A DNA stretch of 64,000 bases from Pelargonium cotyledonis (taxonomy: Eukaryota > Streptophyta > Magnoliopsida > Geraniales > Geraniaceae): the NCBI GenBank assembly GCA_036897625.1, contig JAYMTA010000003.1:124001-188000 (forward strand), read 5' to 3'. A program made the translations under genes and the position numbers. Within the stretch, counting starts at the first letter, position 1, and every line of letters begins with the position of its first letter. Of the stretch, positions 24,408 to 36,963 are shown one piece after another. A model generated the notes under the pieces. The model was not told where the DNA came from, made no database searches, and was given only the letters and a program-made list of their open reading frames with translations.

Positions 24408-26273
24408 TCAACAGTTTAGAAAGATGCTACAGTAATAAGAATAAGGAAAGCTTTATATAATAGAGGTACGGGCTTTAGTTTTTATAAGATCGTGGGTATC
24501 TTAGTAAATTTTTTATAGCTTTTTTACCAAACCGGAGTTTAGTCTATCCGTATTTGTTTCCCTCGAATAGGCCTAGTTTTTTACCCTTAGGGCATAGTCA
24601 ATTTTCACAGGCATTTCTAACTAAAGAGTCAAGCCTCTGGCAGAAGGCTACCCAATTGGGGCTCTTGAGAAAAAAGCACAATAAAGGGGTAAAAAGTATC
24701 CTGTTGAAAGGATTTCCGGTCTATAGAATTAATACAAGAAGCATAAAATTTGAGGTCCTATAACCTATATAAGCCGACTTCCGGGCCTGGAACTGGCACG
24801 TCTTCTTTAGATATTTTACTTAATATTCTAATATTTAAGCTTTTTAATCTAAATAGGGATATCTCCTTGTTATAAGATATAAATCCATCAGTAAAGACTC
24901 TTACTCTTTTTTGGAAAGAATAAATCAAAGCGAGGTTTTGAACCATCGGATATCCTTAGAATTCCTTTTTGTTGGGGACTTTTCGGTATCTACGAGAGAC
25001 CTCGACTTCCTTGTTAGCCCCGTTAATCTTTAGAAACTTATCATTCTATCTAACTAAGGAATTTGCTACTCTATTCATTTTACTTATTATATCTAATCAG
25101 AAAAGGGGACGGACTGCCAACTAAGCTTTTTAGAGCTATAGCAATACAGGACTAGGCTCTCCTAGGCTTATAGCTACTATTGTCGAGGAGCACTCACTTT
25201 AATAGATAAGGTATGAAGTTTCCCGAAGTCTTGCCCTATCATGTTTGTGGTTATTCAGGAGCCCCCGAAAAGATTAAGTACCTCGACTCTAACTTTTTGT
25301 GCAGGATCAGAGCCACAAACAGAACTATACAAACTGCATTCGCTAACTTTTACTTATAGGAATTCTTTTTATATTTGTTAATACTGCCTGCTCCTAAGTG
25401 AGCCCTTAAACCTGGGACTCCCCTATATTTTAAACTTATTGATTAGTTAGAATAGAACTTTTAAAATAACCTGTTATATGTTACAGATTCTAGGTTACCC
25501 GTCATAAAAGGCAGTTATTATTAGACAAAGCCCAACTATTCTTTATTAAAATACATAGAAAAAATTACGGAGGTTTAGGATTCCTGCTTTTAGTTAAGCT
25601 TCTTTGTAAAGGTATACAAAAACAGAGGCACTCCTTTTGCTTTTAAAAATTATAAAGACGGTTTCCTAGCTTCTTGTTGTCATTAGAATCACTTTATTAA
25701 TATATAGAGTTAAAAAGATTCCCTAAGTCCTTGAGACCGCCTATCCCATCCCTGGGAATACTTTAGAAAGATCCCCCATTGTGTACGAAGTTGAGAACTT
25801 ATTGGTACTTCTATTAGCGTGTAACTTTTATGTGGCCCTTTTGGGGAAAAAGTCTTTCCTAACAAAGTCTTAACCTTTTTAGCAAACGTATGTTCATCAT
25901 ACCTATTCTTCCGCTCTTGTTTATATACCGGGATGTATAGATAGCAATATCTTTCGTATTTAGATAACTCTAATGCGAACCAAGGAGTCTCCCTTGTAAG
26001 AAAACCCAAGAGCTCCTTTTTAGAACACTATAAATTACGCCAAGAAGTCTCGATATAATACAGGGAGCTATAAAACTAACCTGAGACCCTATTTTTTAAG
26101 CAGAGCTCCTTCTCAATCCTGACACTGCGGTTCCTTTTTGTAACATATTCCACGAAAGCTAGAATCTTAATATACAATATCCAGGATTTTACGTAAATTT
26201 ATTACCCCTAAATTAAAATACAAAAAGAGATTTAGTATCCTATAAATAATACACTTAGGCGAAGCACTTATCC
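24408..26273. other. gene-free spacer with the longest ORF of the window
   Basis: A 99-codon frame on the minus strand (25710-26009) is the longest ATG-started frame in the window. Its product is rich in K, Y and W and has no signal peptide, membrane segment or motif I recognise. I do not call it a gene. No RNA gene was seen. Confidence 0.45.
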
Positions 26274-26308
26274 CCCTGTCGAAACAGGAGGAGGGGTTTC
26301 GGACAGGG
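26274..26308. repeat. strong bulged hairpin, 12 base pairs
   Basis: CCCTGTC-GAAAC pairs with GTTTC-G-GACAGGG, leaving one bulged G and a ten-base purine loop AGGAGGAGGG. A nested smaller hairpin (CCTGT/ACAGG around CGAA) competes with it. The stem is G+C-rich in an A+T-rich background. The word ACTTA-CCCCCTGTCGA that begins it recurs at 48776-48792, where the matching 3' strand is missing. It could be a structured RNA element or the remains of a G+C-rich mobile cluster. Confidence 0.65.
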
Positions 26309-28395
26309 AATACAACTACTTATCAATATGCTAATTTCTAAAAAAGAGTCGAATATGACTGGCTTAAGAGTATATAATATTGCGGCATAGAGACGGGGCA
26401 GAATAATACACTAAAATCCTACTTTTTTTTAGAGATTGCTTTTTAATGAAAGTTTGTGTTGCTAAAACTCGTACTTATATTAATGAAAACTTCTTCCTTA
26501 AATAAAAGAAGCTTTCTTATTGTTTTCAGTGTGTAGGAAGGAATAAGACTACTGAGCCAAATCTTAACAAATCTTAATAAGGGCAAATCAGGAATTTGAG
26601 AAATAAGTAGGATCCGCTAGATCAATACTTTATTTATTTTAGAGCTATCCATGGGATAAGAGTCCCGTAATTCAAAAAGTTTATAGTATAGGAAATAAAT
26701 ATAAATAAAATTAAGGAGCCCTTTCTTCTCTTTTACAAGATTCTACTAATCTGAAATTCCTATTTCTTAATATTTTTTGTAAAGACTTCCCTCAAGCAAA
26801 AGCTACCTATTAGAGTTTACAGTACCCGTTTAGTTTAGTAAGCCTTCAAGCATTTGACTGAAAACTAAAGAGCTGTATTATTTGCTCTGTCTATTAATAG
26901 TAGAACCTATTCAAGCCCCCTTATAAGCTCAATGTTTCTATTTGATCTACTGGACCTGGAGCCCTTTCCCTTCAGGAGAGAAACCTTATAACTTTTTAAA
27001 TCTAGGATTAAGTGCACCGCAGAGTATTCCTTGTAAAAAAAAACTATATGAGATGCTCTTAATTCAGGAGGAAGAGCTTCTTTATTTGGTTAACATTAAC
27101 ACCATATGATTTTTGGCTTAACTTCTCTTACTTCTGCTCGAATTAAACCGTCCTGAACAAAAACCTACAACAGAACTTCCAAATAGCAATTAAAGGGCTT
27201 TAGATATAGAAGATATCCTTCTGATAGCAGCAAAGGACAAAAAGTCTTAATCACCAAAAAGAAACCTAGGAACCAAGGACTCTAGGATACTCAAGACTAT
27301 CCCTAATAGATAGACGCGGATAGGACAGGTATTAAGATATTCGAACACTCTCGAAAAACACAGAGTAGTAAAAGATCGAAGATAAGAGGACTCCAATTAG
27401 TAAGAATTCGCAGACAAGAAAAGACTAGGATATACATTAGTTTTACAGATTACGAACACTAACGGGGAATAGGAATTAGGTAGAGATCTATAGTTAATAC
27501 AAAGAGCGAAGACTAAAACGGGTCTTATAAGTAGTATTTTATTAATTGGCAACAAAATTTGATGCTGAGTGTAATTTCAAAAAGCAAATCTAAACTAAGC
27601 AGATTCGCGGCTTCATCGAACGTCGATAGGATAGCCCCGGGAATAAAGTGATATAAAAGTATATATGCATGAGAGAAAGAAATCTAACAAGATGTAAATC
27701 AAAAAACTATCCAAAGAAAAATCACAATCAAGTAAATATGCGTTTCAAAAAGGATAAGCGTAAACCAAGAAACTTCCATGAATTACTGGTTTTTAGTGGG
27801 GGAACCTTAAAAGTGTATCGATTGTAAGAGGGCACGCTTTTCTTTATAGAAAGTTATAATCAAAAGTTCGTGTGTGTGTAAAGTCCTCTCTTATTTTTAC
27901 CCGTGTAATCAGTTAGTTAATCCAAAACAAGCACATTTATATGGATTCTACCAGTAAAGTAACCGGAAGCTCAATTCATTTCCAGGTAATTTCTATCATA
28001 AATAGAAAAAAGTGTCAAAAAGGAAATATTCTAAAGGGATACTCTTGAAGCTTTATTAAATGAAGGGCTGGGCTTGGGCGTAAAAAGCTTTGGGTTTTTA
28101 GTTAAGTACGGTACACTTATATAGGAGTTGCTTCTATTTGACTAGAAAGATTTGTTAAAGGGCTCCTTTCTTAGCTGTAACATAAACCAACCCCTAGAAA
28201 TCCTAACCAAATTCATCTTTAGTATGGATTTTCTGGGACACAGAGTTCCCTTGATTAAGAGTTTTCACGGGATTTCTTATTAGATGAACAGAGGTATAAA
28301 GAAATCATCAATTCAAAACTTATCTTTAGGCAAACAGGATAGTAAGAGAGATTATAACATACGATAAAAAGAAACCTTATAGTAGAATACTCAAG
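26309..28395. other. gene-free spacer with an A+G-rich tract
   Basis: From about 27180 to 27780 the top strand is strongly purine-rich, mostly A. A (GT)5 run occurs near 27870. Stops break every frame of the purine-rich tract. Confidence 0.5.
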
Positions 28396-28418
28396 GCATT
28401 ACTACTTACTGGTAATGC
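28396..28418. repeat. seven-pair hairpin upstream of a tRNA-like locus
   Basis: GCATTAC and GTAATGC flank a nine-base loop. The hairpin ends about 14 bases before the tRNA-like locus at 28432. Hairpins beside tRNAs can act as processing signals in organelles, but the link here is only positional. Confidence 0.5.
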
Positions 28419-28431
28419 ATTCTAGCCAACT

Positions 28432-28501
28432 AACCAGAATTCGGTTTAGATAGAACTCTTGTATAGTGGAGAGCGCAAGGGTTCGAGTGGTCTTACGGAT
28501 A
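28432..28501 (+). pseudogene. tRNA-like locus, possibly Tyr(GTA)
   Basis: TTTAGATAGAAC resembles a D arm, and GCAAGGGTTCGAGTGG a T arm. Box spacing is 31 nt, three or four short. In the anticodon region TTGTATA offers GTA after a U33, which would read Tyr, but the flanking stem is imperfect (CTCT/AGAG pairs around a longer loop). Acceptor ends do not pair. A partial second copy of its 5' half lies at 24384-24407. Confidence 0.33.
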
Positions 28502-30579
28502 CAAGTAAGTACTAAGGCAAAGAGACAAGTAGTACAAAGACGAAAAACCCTGGGCCTAGGCTAATAAAAGAGGTATTAAGAAAGGTATAGTTCGTGAGAT
28601 AGGTATGATATAGGTTAAGGGGTATGAGTAAGCAGCTGGTGTGGCTAGAACGTATGTATGTGTACTCTTTATACTATAGGCATTTTCCTTTCCGGGTTTT
28701 GAGAGGGCTAAACAGGGAAAGCTCCTATTAGATGGGATAAATAGCTGCCATAGTAAAGGAGTTTATGGAACGGGTTCTAGTATGGTTCTAGGCTTCCTTT
28801 ATTTTGGAGTCTATTCTGCTGAAAGTGGGCTTTATTGATCAGGACTATTGCGAAGCACAAAACGTCTACGACTTTAGTGGGGGTTTTACAATCTCATGAA
28901 GGAAGCTCCTTGTTACTCATTATGATGTCTTTTTTTCCTTTTTATTATGAATTCAGTTTTTGTAGTTATCAAAAGCAAAAGTAGACACTTTAAAAGAAAC
29001 CTCTATGAATGCCTCTGGACAGTAGTAATCTTCTTAAATACAAGGTATACTCTCTTATAGATAAAAGTATCCAGGAGGACCTAAACTAATGAAACTTTTT
29101 TCTATAGACCTCTCTTGCACTCTACCAAATTAAGAAGCTCTCAAGGTATCCCTGGTTGTAAGGTTATTAAAATAGAAAAATAAATAAAGGAAACGTCAGA
29201 TACCCTAAAAACTAGAATTTAGAGGAGATATAGCAACGCTTTATTAAGAGATTGCTCGCTATTCACAGAAACTTGTTAGTTTGAAGCATAAGATTTTGGG
29301 GTATGGAAACCGGTAGTTAGATAATCTTTTTTATCAACCCTGTCCGTCTACTCGTAAGCAAAGCCCTCTATCCATGCCCATTTTAGCCAAACGTGATTGG
29401 TGGGGTAGTTAAAAAGTAAATATACATAAAATACGGGGTTGTTGGAAAGTACAAAATAAACTTGCTTTTAGTTAGGTAGTTAGCTAGGGTAATCAGAAAT
29501 CCTTATTAAATTATTAGATTTATAATGCCTAGACAACTAGTATTCTTTTCTACGAAGTTATTTATAGTAGGTCTTAATTAGGAAGGACATTATTAGGGCA
29601 GGAATCCTCAATTTAGTAAGAAAAGCAAGTCTTAAAGCTTACATATTTTCTTGTCATTGTGATAGGATAAATGCGCATAATTCTCTATCCCATACCAAGG
29701 AATAAGGAACTTGGTAGCTAGCTTACTGAAAAGAAATATCTTGTATATCCATCCTGTAAATCCTAAATATAAAAAAAGGGACACTTGACCTCATTCATAC
29801 CATAGCAGCACTCCTTGGAACAAACCCTGATAAACTTTATAACTAACTGTAGCCTTAATACACAGATTCTGAATCTACAAGCGTCCCTAGGCCTATACTT
29901 TAATCTAAACCTGGTATCCCATTCTTGATTCACTTCATTTATATATATTCTCAGCTATGTCCGCTGTTCAAGACCTCCTTATATACTACACTAAAACATT
30001 ATAGCTGCGGGCTCTCTAACGAGGTTTTTACGAGATTCAGGCAATCCCGACAACAGAAAGAGATAAATCTCAAGAATTTTATTCAACGTAAGAACAGAAA
30101 AATGTACAAGAATAGTCGGAGTTGACCTAGTACTTTTGAAATCGGTTAGAAAACTAACACTATTATTACTCTATATCTAATATGATATTATATTAAATTC
30201 AAGTACAGATACAAGGATAGCTTAATAAAAACAGCTTATTACAAGGAGTCTATACATATTTTTAAGAACTATAACCCCTCGAATCCCATCCCAGACTTGT
30301 CAGAGAATTGGACTAAGTTCAGTAATTTTAGTTGGAATTATCTCCTCACCCTGTGAACCCTTAGAAGAAAAAGGGGGAGTTGGTTTGTGTTGCTCTGTTT
30401 AAAATAAAGAATTTAGGAGCTTTTTTTCAAGGCAAGCTTGTCTGTCTTGTTGCTGCTATTTGTTTGTATGCTTTAGTTTTTAGGAATTGAACGGAACTGT
30501 AATATCTTTGCCTTGTTCTGCCTCCTCGAACTTCCATTTCGTGCAGCATACCAAATAGATTCTAGACCAGATCCTTTCT
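28502..30579. other. spacer with a purine-rich tract
   Basis: The top strand is G+A-rich from about 28530 to 28800. The 17-mer TATTAAGAAAGGTATAG at 28574-28590 recurs exactly at 43621-43637, and AGATAGGTATGATA at 28597-28610 recurs inverted at 50006-50019. The rest shows nothing. Confidence 0.5.
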
Positions 30580-30648
30580 TATAACGACACGATTCGAACC
30601 CTTGTCCGACTTCTAACTTGAATAGCACTTTTCCCGCATAACAGTATA
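30580..30648 (-). pseudogene. tRNA-like locus with CAA anticodon loop
   Basis: On the minus strand TATACTG and CGTTATA pair as acceptor ends at 6 of 7 positions, with one G-U. The anticodon stem TGCTA/TAGAA pairs at 4 of 5 around TTCAAGT, which has U33 and would present CAA (Leu). GGGTTCGAATC marks the T loop, but its stem is weak. Only 14 bases stand where the D arm should be, about five too few. Leu tRNAs normally have a long variable arm, which is absent, so the identity is doubtful. Confidence 0.37.
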
Positions 30649-32815
30649 AGAGCATTTTACTTTAGGGATATACTTCGACTAGGCTCTTTACTACAAGAAA
30701 GAGACCCTTCCATGGGGATCCCTTACTAGTATTTACATAAAGGAGGAGAAAAACCCTCGATTAACCAGTTGGAAACCCTCATTACCTTTAGGCTAGGTTT
30801 ACCCTTGTATATAAAATTTTTTGTTCTTAATCTAACCCTTACCCCTAACACTTATGAATCCTTTTACGGGGGCGCATATGTTTCTGTTCCATCCAGGTGG
30901 TATATACAGCATATAAAGCCCTATTCACCTATCTATCTATCGCGTTCAGTCCCGTTGTTCTTTGCATGACAGTATTCATAACTTTATATAAGTTTAGTTT
31001 ATAGTACTACTCATCTCATCAAAGCTCATTGCTGGGAAAAGCTTTTTAGTAACATAAAATCCAGGAAAGGTATGATGAAAGACCCGTGCTTGCTTTACGA
31101 CGCAAAGAAACAAACTATTAGAACTAAAGATTTGGGAGATTTATTTCACCCCTAATCCTTTATTACTTGTTGATGAACTAGCTTCACTTGCATTTTTCTG
31201 TTATGGAGTCCCTGTTTCTATTATAAAGACAGAAAATTTCCTGGGTTTTCATTTTTGGTTATCTTCTCAAAGTGGAGTAGTATAGATACCTTATAAGTAT
31301 AAGTGTTGTTTGTTTCTTATAAATATATTGTAGTTTTTCTTCTCTAATTAACTAACTGTCTTACTTTACTTTTTTGTACTACTTATAATTAACTAAAATG
31401 TATATCCCGGTATTGTTAAAAGCCTTTCTATGATGGATGCTTGCTTAATCCAGCGGATATTCCTTAATCTTTTCTGGAGTAAGTCCATATAATATACCCT
31501 TTGATTTCCTAATCTTCTATGTCTGAGAGGGTCGGGAATAAAATAAAACTTCGCTTATTTCTCGAATAATAAAATAACATATAATAAGTACTTTTTAGAG
31601 TTGTTTTATTTGTATTTTTTAAATAAGTATTTGGATAGCTTAACTTTCTTTTCTATTTACTAAGCTTTCTAATAATTTTTGAAGTCTAATTAATTGTAAG
31701 AGCTCTCTTTAAGGAGTAGTTAGAGTTCCTCTTCTCTAACATTTTAATTGAGAAACCTTAGCATTTCAAAAACAACTATTTCTTTGTTATATAACCTTCT
31801 TAATTGTACATATTTTGAATCTAAACGAGGCTCAACAACTCTTTACGGAATGCAGCACGAAAGAAGAGGTTATTCCGTCTGTATTGTAGACCTTTAAAAA
31901 TGCTTTTTTCCTACTTACTATCCTGGGAATTCGCTTTAGTAGCAAGTACTGTTTTTAGACATTGTATGTTCTGTGAGTAATGTGATTAATAAATCTTAAA
32001 ACTAGCTTACTCTTTAGGAAGCTCTTTTTATGTGTCCTGGTAGGCTCCCCTTTTAAAGTGTTGCAATAAAAGTTCTTAGGTTTCAATATTTAAGAATTCA
32101 GTAATATTTATTGATGGAATTCCAGTATAGGGTTTTAGTAGGCCATAGAAGGATCCAGTAGATTTTGTTGGCTTATCCAAAGAAACTCAGGAATAAGGAT
32201 GCTCCTTTGTTTTCTAAGAAAAGTCAGTCTAACTTAGTAAATCGATGTGTAACAAAGATAAATATACGTATATATATATACAAATCACGAAACTTCAAAA
32301 CTATACTTAAGGTGCTTAGACGACACTTTCTGGTTGCCTTATTTCATCAAAAATAAGTATAGAATATTACATGCTTCTCTTCGCTCAGTCGTTTAGAGTT
32401 CTATGTTCTCTGAATTCCTGATTAGAGACTATATTACAAGATATATTCTAAATTACCCGATAGGTTAGACATCACAAGCTTTCCTAGCTTCTTTAAATAT
32501 CGACTAGATCATCCCTCGTGAGTCCTTGTTTCTTGAGTACTTTTCATTTTTGTACTTCAAAACTTATATTTCTTTGTTATATCCGAACCCTTTTCAAGCA
32601 TTTCCATACCCTATTTCTTTTTGCCTGGGATACCCTGTGTGGAACTAAAGAGAACTAAAAATTTGATAATTTATTAAATGTAGTTCTTGTCTTATTTTAG
32701 CGGAAACCTACTAACCGCGAGCCTTTAATAAACTCTACTATATACTATTACAGACTCTAGACTCTAAATAATAAAAGTGTAGTATTCGTGGAGCAGTCCT
32801 ATAACAAACAAGACT
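30649..32815. other. gene-free spacer
   Basis: A TA-repeat lies near 32266. Short frames at 30769-30969 and 32165-32356 (+) are of chance length. No RNA gene was found. Confidence 0.5.
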
Positions 32816-32888
32816 GAGGCAACTTTTCCGTTGTCAGAACGTCGAGTTCCTAATCGAACGGCCGTAGGTTCAAAACCTCTTCTTACTT
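32816..32888 (+). tRNA. tRNA-Arg(CCT)-like locus
   Basis: GTCAGAAC (D box) and GTAGGTTCAAAACC (T arm) are 34 nt apart, as in a full-length tRNA. Counting from the D box, positions 32-38 read TTCCTAA: U33 is present, and the anticodon in register is CCT, which reads the Arg codon AGG. The T stem GTAGG/CCTCT pairs at 4 of 5 positions with one G-U. The anticodon stem pairs poorly (2 of 5), with an alternative hairpin GTTC/GAAC nearby, and the acceptor ends barely pair. In-register anticodon and T arm make this one of the better candidates. Confidence 0.38.
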
Positions 32889-34975
32889 TTCATATTCGAA
32901 AATTGATCAGTTCTCATCCTATTTGGTGCACCCGGCATGACCCACTCCTATAAATATAAGAGAAAACTCTAATATAATTATAATGCATCTTTTGGGCCAT
33001 CCTAGTTTCGAAAATATTCCATACTTTGATAGTTATTACAAGCATTAGTTAGGGAAACTTTTGCGCCTCACTAAAATTTAAGTATACTAAGTTGGTTGGA
33101 CATAAATTACAGTACAGTAAGCTTATCAGTTGTTATCCCACAAATTGATAGGAAACTTATAAAGATTTTTATATATTAGGGATTTCCAAGTCCAAGAGGC
33201 CCCTTCTATGTAGCCAATAAACCATAAGTGATTTAACTAGGAACTTTTAGATTCATTTTCTTCCCACTATCCTGATGAATTTTTTAATATACCTCATTTC
33301 ACAAGAGTCTCTATGTTGTGTGTGTATTCCTTCCCTTACTCGAGCTCATTATTTTGGAATTGTCCTATACTCTACTTTTTAACCTACGATCAGAGATTAA
33401 ATTATTCTGGAATCTCAGCTAGACCCCGGATTCCATTACAAGGCGGAAATCTATTAAACTGTGTTGTACATAAAGAATTCCATGTACCTGCTATAAGAGG
33501 GGAGTAGAAAATAGATTTTAGAAAATTATATATATCTTGACTTGCTCTAGTAGAATAGGATTTCTCTAGGAATATGGAAGAACTTACGCCTACTTATTTA
33601 GGATGAGGCTTCTTATATATTTTATTACTCTTTACTGAAAAGAAAAAGTAGCAGTAGTACTAGTTTAAATTAGGTTGATAGGGTTCCTCTTTGTTCTCTG
33701 TTGTTATTGACACGGCGTAGAGATTAGAGATTCTTACTGTACCTGACTGTGGCGGAGCTATGGAAGGCAATTGCTTGTAGTAGTTAATATAGCCAAAACC
33801 CGTTTTGATCTTCCTTTCATACTCAACCTCTTAACCCCAACCTTTTCTTTAGAACGTCATCCTTCTTTCTTAGAAGCTTGACTCCGGATCTCAAAAGGCC
33901 CCTTCAACGTCTTAAGAGACTCCTCTGGGCTATACCTTACCCCTAGGGCTATGGAGCTTTAATGTTACTAGATTCTTCTTGTTGCAGTCTGTACTTTTAG
34001 CTAGGTAATGGTATAGATATTCTTTAGTTCTTAAAGTATTGTATTAGTATTTCCTATATTAGAAAACTTGTGCTTGTATTGCTAAAATGCTCAAAGGATT
34101 TCTTCCAAAGAAACTTCTGACCTTAGAAAATTCCTATCATTACTTTAAAACTTTATACTAGAAACGTTCCCTTTCGTTAGGCAAGGTAACAAAAAAGTTA
34201 AGAAGTGAACCTTGGGTATTGGTCTTAGGAAACCCGCAGTTAAAGTAGGTAGATAAAGGCTGTTATTAGTCCATAAAAGATCCTTTTTTTTCTAGAATAG
34301 TACTTACCCCTGCCCGTGGCAGTTAAGAAATAGAAATTGAGGGACGAATGATAAGGTATCTGGTTCATTGCATCTAATTTGCTAATAAATATAATTAATA
34401 GATTATGATGAATCTTGATTCCAGTACTATATTTACGGTATAGAGAACGTAATCCGCTTATTTGGCAAAAACCTAGTTTAGCAAGAGGTCCCATGAAGGA
34501 GGACGTTATAAGTAAACTTCGTAGTTAGAAACTTTTTCCTAGTTTGGATTTAGTTTAATAATGATTAGGTTCAATAAGAGAAAAAAGAATTATATAAAAA
34601 AGAAGATATCAGTTTTATGTATTTTACTAATGTTAGGCAAGTTAATTTTTTCCTCTTTAGAGCACTACAAGCCCCAGTAAAGCCAGCCCCTTATACTACG
34701 ACACTTTATTCTCTTTAATTTTGGACTAATTGATAGAAACTCGCCAAAATGGTATCCTCTTTATATACTATTTGACTAGTAGCCCTCGTATATAAATATG
34801 CTTATGTTGTAGATACCTATAAATGCCGCTTATTTCGAGATAGAGGAATAGTTCCGAGAGTGGATAGGTTTTAAAAACTAGTAATCCCCCTTTCTCTTTT
34901 CAAGTCAAGTGAGTCCTAGATTCTATATACATAATACTGATATTTGTTGTTAAAAGGAACACACTTTTCTCGTAG
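32889..34975. other. gene-free spacer
   Basis: A C+T-rich patch covers about 33790-33960. Frames at 33313-33507 (+) and 34240-34494 (-) are of chance length and unrecognised. Confidence 0.5.
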
Positions 34976-35048
34976 TTGGGGTACCGCATGGAATCATTTA
35001 ACATTCCTTTTTAGAATGAATACTTTAGGTTCAAAACACGTTTACTAA
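34976..35048 (+). tRNA. tRNA-Lys(TTT)-like anticodon arm and T loop
   Basis: A perfect five-pair stem (CATTC/GAATG, 35002-35018) encloses the 7-nt loop CTTTTTA, which has U33 and the Lys anticodon TTT in register. AGGTTCAAAAC follows at the right distance for a T loop, but its stem does not pair (TTAGG/CACGT). No D-box motif precedes the arm, and acceptor ends are not convincing. The second Lys-type loop in the window, at 195-252 (-), is unrelated in the rest of its sequence. Confidence 0.33.
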
Positions 35049-36733
35049 TATAAGTTTTTCCGTATAAGGGGGCCTATTAAATTGATTTATAGGATAAACT
35101 TGTTTGTTACACGTATTCGTTATGTATTTAAATATTTCAAAGCACAGTAACCAGAGAGAATTCAAAAGGGGAGTAAGTTTTTCATGTTCATGTTAGATAT
35201 AAAACTTAAGCAGCTATTTAATTAAGCTATCTTCAGGCTGGGCACTCCAAATAGTTAAGATATATATATCCGTACCGTACTTTTAAAGCAGAAAACCGAG
35301 GATTCAAAGCTCTTGAGAAAAGTTAAGTTTCTTTTGACTTTCTTTTTTAACTTTTTAGGAACTCCTAGTCCTGAAAATACTATTGTTTTTTCAACCTCTG
35401 ACTTTAGGGACTATAAAGAAAATACAAAGATATACTGTTTTAGTAACGCATAGCACCTCCTCAATTTTTTTAAGAACTAGGGAAAACCCCTCGGCTTTGA
35501 TTTACAGGGTTCTTGTTTTCTATATAGACTCCTTTTACCGAAGGAGCTTGCCCAGTAGGGTCCTTCTTTACTAAAATTGAATTCCATAAACCATTTCTGA
35601 ATCTGAGTTATGTCTGACTAACACTGTTACGTAGTTACTGCACTTTATAAAACTTACTACTCAATTTATAACCCTAGCTAGGCCCACTGCTTTAAGAAGT
35701 CGGACTTAATAAAAAGAAATCATAAATAAGACAATAGCATAACAAAAAGTGATTAGAATCTGCTAAAGTAGAACCCTATAGGAGGGCCTCTAAACTCACA
35801 CAGCAGGGATTTTGAGAAGGAAGAGAAGGTATATAGAGAGTTGGTATGGTATTATAATTACAGAGGAGACCCGAGGCGGTACTTTGTAAGTTTTAAACTT
35901 AGGACTTTACTATCTTAAGAATATGAATAAGGGTTCCTCCTTTATTAACCTTGAATCTGTGCGCGCTATTATGATGAACTATTAGCTTAGAGAAAGGGGG
36001 TATCATATCTTTTATACCATAAGAAAGATCTTTTTAGCTATGAAAAGAAACTGTTATTTAGTGGGTAAGAAGTTATCTGTTCTGAGAGAAAGACTACCCA
36101 ACACTAAGAAAGCTATTGTGAAGGGAGAACCAGATTAAGATTCCAGTTATAGTTAAGAGTTTAGCTCCAAAGACAAAAGGGTAAAAAGGGATAAGAGCAG
36201 CTATTTCCCGAGGTGTTTTATGAATTTAGGTTTATGAAAAGGATTTTGAGTTTATTGTATTTTACAACTATCTCATCATTAGGAATCTTCTGACAGAGGT
36301 GGTAGTATATAGCCAAAACCTACTTAATGGGGCAGCCCCGCCGTTTAATTTACTTAGTTTGGGTATTTTAAGTCCTGTTACAAGAAGTAAAGAAATATTA
36401 AATAAGGGATACGCTTTTAGTTATCCTTGCCTAAGCCTTATAAAATAATCAGTATAAAATCTCTTAAAATAATCTAAGATATGGGACCAGATACCGGGTT
36501 ACTTTTGTCCAGTTTCTACTCTCTTTACTTATGCTTTTCGACCCTAATTTCAACTAGAAAAAGACTACAGATTTGAGACTACTTATATAACTTAACAAAT
36601 AACAGAACAAAAAGATAATAAGACTTTAATTTCTTACCCCATCTAACTTTCATAAACAAGCAAAACCCCCCTGGTAACCCTTTTATCCTAGATAGAGGAG
36701 TTAAAAATTTTTTATGAGATAAGAATATTAAAA
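35049..36733. other. gene-free spacer
   Basis: A short TA run lies near 35256. A G+C mini-palindrome, GGGGCAGCCCC, at about 36329 is the complement of the core at 12573. Nothing else was recognised. Confidence 0.5.
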
Positions 36734-36963
36734 CTTTTCACAGACTGACAACCTATGGGAAATCTTTCGAGGGCAACACACTCGTTTTTTTTTTAGGCTA
36801 TACTAGAAGAGATCCTAGAAATACATAATAAGGAAGCGCAGATTACATATTATAAATTCAATTGTCCTAAAGTAAGGGTACAATTTTTGTTTTAACATAA
36901 TCAAAGACTTTTAATTGAGACTTCTGAGTTATGGGTTATTAAACTCAGGGTATCGCCTGCTCA
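36734..36963 (+). repeat. ~230-bp direct repeat, copy 1
   Basis: This segment aligns end to end with 46862-47100 on the same strand. The first 48 bases, from GACTGACAACC to the T run, differ at only two positions. Later parts carry indels of one to six bases. A small hairpin (CGAG/CTCG around GGCAACACA, 36768-36784) is followed by ten T and looks like an intrinsic terminator. A conserved 5' block ending in hairpin and T run could be the end of a small RNA, but the similarity continues about 170 bases past it. I do not recognise the family. Confidence 0.75.

Noticed and set aside
24885-24955. Minus-strand ATGGTTCAAAACC resembling a T box
   Set aside because: No D box or anticodon arm at the expected distance upstream.
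25710-26009. 99-codon minus-strand ORF, the longest with an ATG
   Set aside because: Its length is within chance for six frames of this composition. No family motif, domain, hydrophobic segment, start-site signal or gene neighbour supports it.
36768-36794. CGAG/CTCG hairpin plus T10 as an intrinsic terminator
   Set aside because: Kept only as a note within the large repeat: a four-pair stem with a nine-base loop is weak, and no gene lies upstream.
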